This document shows, in pieces, positions 5,482 through 6,371 of a stretch of 6,371 bases of DNA. Origin of the DNA: Sulfurimonas sp. (lineage in GTDB: Bacteria > Campylobacterota > Campylobacteria > Campylobacterales > Sulfurimonadaceae); NCBI GenBank assembly GCA_012963655.1, contig DTVI01000269.1, positions 13,980 to 20,350 on the forward strand. Reading direction: 5' to 3'. The position numbers and the translations under genes were made by a program. Each line of letters opens with the position of its first letter. The first letter of the stretch is position 1. The notes beneath the pieces are model-generated. The model did no database searches, had not been told where the DNA came from, and worked only from the letters and a program-made list of their open reading frames with translations.

Positions 5482-6371
5482 GAACCTCCCAAAATGTAGA
5501 ATCAAAAACAAAACTATCTTCAACCCTGAGAAACTGGCTTCCTATCTTGCATTCGTCCTTAGGTGACTTAGAAGAAGCAATGTCTCCCTTTGTTGAAGGA
5601 AACCCTCTTATTGAGGTTAAGTCTGGATATGAAGAAAACTTTGAAAAACGTCTTCCTAAAAAGATTTTATATGGTCAAGGCGCTAAGAACTCTCAGAGCG
5701 AACAAATAGAAGCGCTTACCATCGTTAAGAAGTCTTTATATGAGGTCTTAGATGAGCAGATGGATGGTAGGTTGTTTCCGACGCCAAAATCTATGCAGAT
5801 AGCGATGAGTGTAATTGAAAACCTAGATGAAGATGGGTTTTTTGAAGGGGATATGCAGGAGCTTTGCAGGAAGCTTAATGTGAGTGAGGAAGATTATGAA
5901 AAGGTAAGAAAGCGTTTTGCTTATCTTGACCCTATAGGTATTGCGGCTAAAGATGTGAAAGAATGCTTTATCTTTCAACTTGATAACGCAAAAATTTCTG
6001 ATGAGGGATATGACTTGGCTCGTCGTATTATTGAAAACCTTGAAGATATTCATTCATTTGCTAAAGAACCCTTCTTTGAAGAAGCCTTAAAAGTAATTCA
6101 AAGTTTTAGAAATCCTCCGGGGATTGAGTATTTTGAAGATTCACACCAAATTATTTGTGATCTGATGATTTATTTTAATGATGATGGGGGCATAGAGGTA
6201 AAGATAAATGATGCTTATTATCCGGCCATTACTATTGACAATAATTATGGGGTAGAACATGAATATGTAAGGGCAAAGATTAAAGAGGCTAAGTCCTTAG
6301 TAGACGCCCTTGATATGCGCCGTGCAACCTTATATAAGGTTGGCTTGATGATAGTAGAATACCAATATGAG
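5472..6371 (+). CDS. rpoN: RNA polymerase sigma-54 factor, N-terminal part (cut by window end)
   Basis: RpoN directs RNA polymerase to -24/-12 promoters and needs an ATP-driven activator. In Campylobacterota it controls middle flagellar genes. The frame is open for 300 codons to the window end. Region I is seen at residues 1-50 (TKLSSTLRNWLPILHSSLGD, then GNPLIE at 43-48), with fewer glutamines than in E. coli, as expected for this phylum. The core-binding domain follows, including DPIGIAAKDVKECFIFQL (153-170) and later YYPAITIDNNYG. The DNA-binding helix-turn-helix and the RpoN box lie beyond the edge. The ATG at 5472 is the first in frame after a TAA at 5460-5462 and has a weak AAGG at 5461-5464. 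The codon after ATG lies inside a hairpin, and a small leader ORF overlaps the start. Confidence 0.93.
   Translation, partial: MALRTSQNVESKTKLSSTLRNWLPILHSSLGDLEEAMSPFVEGNPLIEVKSGYEENFEKRLPKKILYGQGAKNSQSEQIEALTIVKKSLYEVLDEQMDGRLFPTPKSMQIAMSVIENLDEDGFFEGDMQELCRKLNVSEEDYEKVRKRFAYLDPIGIAAKDVKECFIFQLDNAKISDEGYDLARRIIENLEDIHSFAKEPFFEEALKVIQSFRNPPGIEYFEDSHQIICDLMIYFNDDGGIEVKINDAYYPAITIDNNYGVEHEYVRAKIKEAKSLVDALDMRRATLYKVGLMIVEYQYE

Noticed and set aside
5823..6053. Minus-strand ORF opposite rpoN
   Set aside because: Antisense shadow of the rpoN coding region without start signals.
1..6371. CRISPR array, tRNA or rRNA genes, insertion sequence
   Set aside because: I saw no regularly spaced direct repeats, no cloverleaf-like sequence with tRNA box motifs, no rRNA core sequence, and no transposase frame or terminal inverted repeats.

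Overview
The window looks like chromosomal DNA from a Campylobacterota (Epsilonproteobacteria) species, probably near Sulfurimonas. This rests on AT-rich sequence, on the tightly packed order S4-domain protein / trpD / tsaE / lptB / rpoN (S4, tsaE, lptB and rpoN are also neighbours in Campylobacter), and on TATAAT -10 boxes placed almost on the start codons. The assignment comes from recalled family knowledge, not from a search.

Layout. Positions 1-308 (minus strand) hold an open frame with no ATG near its start. It looks like a 5'-truncated remnant that runs in frame into a piece of ygiQ: bases 1-52 are a perfect reverse-complement copy of 1931-1982. Positions 309-542 are non-coding. ygiQ (radical SAM protein, 565-2301) is intact and has an extended -10 promoter so close that its mRNA may be leaderless. 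A perfect 24-bp palindrome (2338-2361) precedes a broken RND/MMPL exporter gene (2362 to about 2730) with three frameshifts, each at a homopolymer. Degraded sequence follows to about 3000.

A compact plus-strand operon then begins: S4 RNA-binding protein (3018-3266), TrpD (3266-4252), TsaE (4249-4659) and LptB (4647-5369), each overlapping the next by 1, 4 and 13 bases. They join translation-related functions (S4 protein, TsaE), tryptophan synthesis (TrpD) and lipopolysaccharide export (LptB) with no shared pathway. After a structured 102-base leader comes rpoN (sigma-54, from 5472), cut by the window end.

I did not find a clear new multi-gene system. The most promising unexplained structure is the lptB-rpoN gap. 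It carries a 23-codon leader ORF with its own ribosome binding site, which overlaps the rpoN start, and two inverted repeats that could hide first the leader's and then rpoN's ribosome binding site. Next in interest are the inverted ygiQ fragment at the left edge (real rearrangement or assembly chimera) and the palindrome fused to the ribosome binding site of a dead exporter gene.
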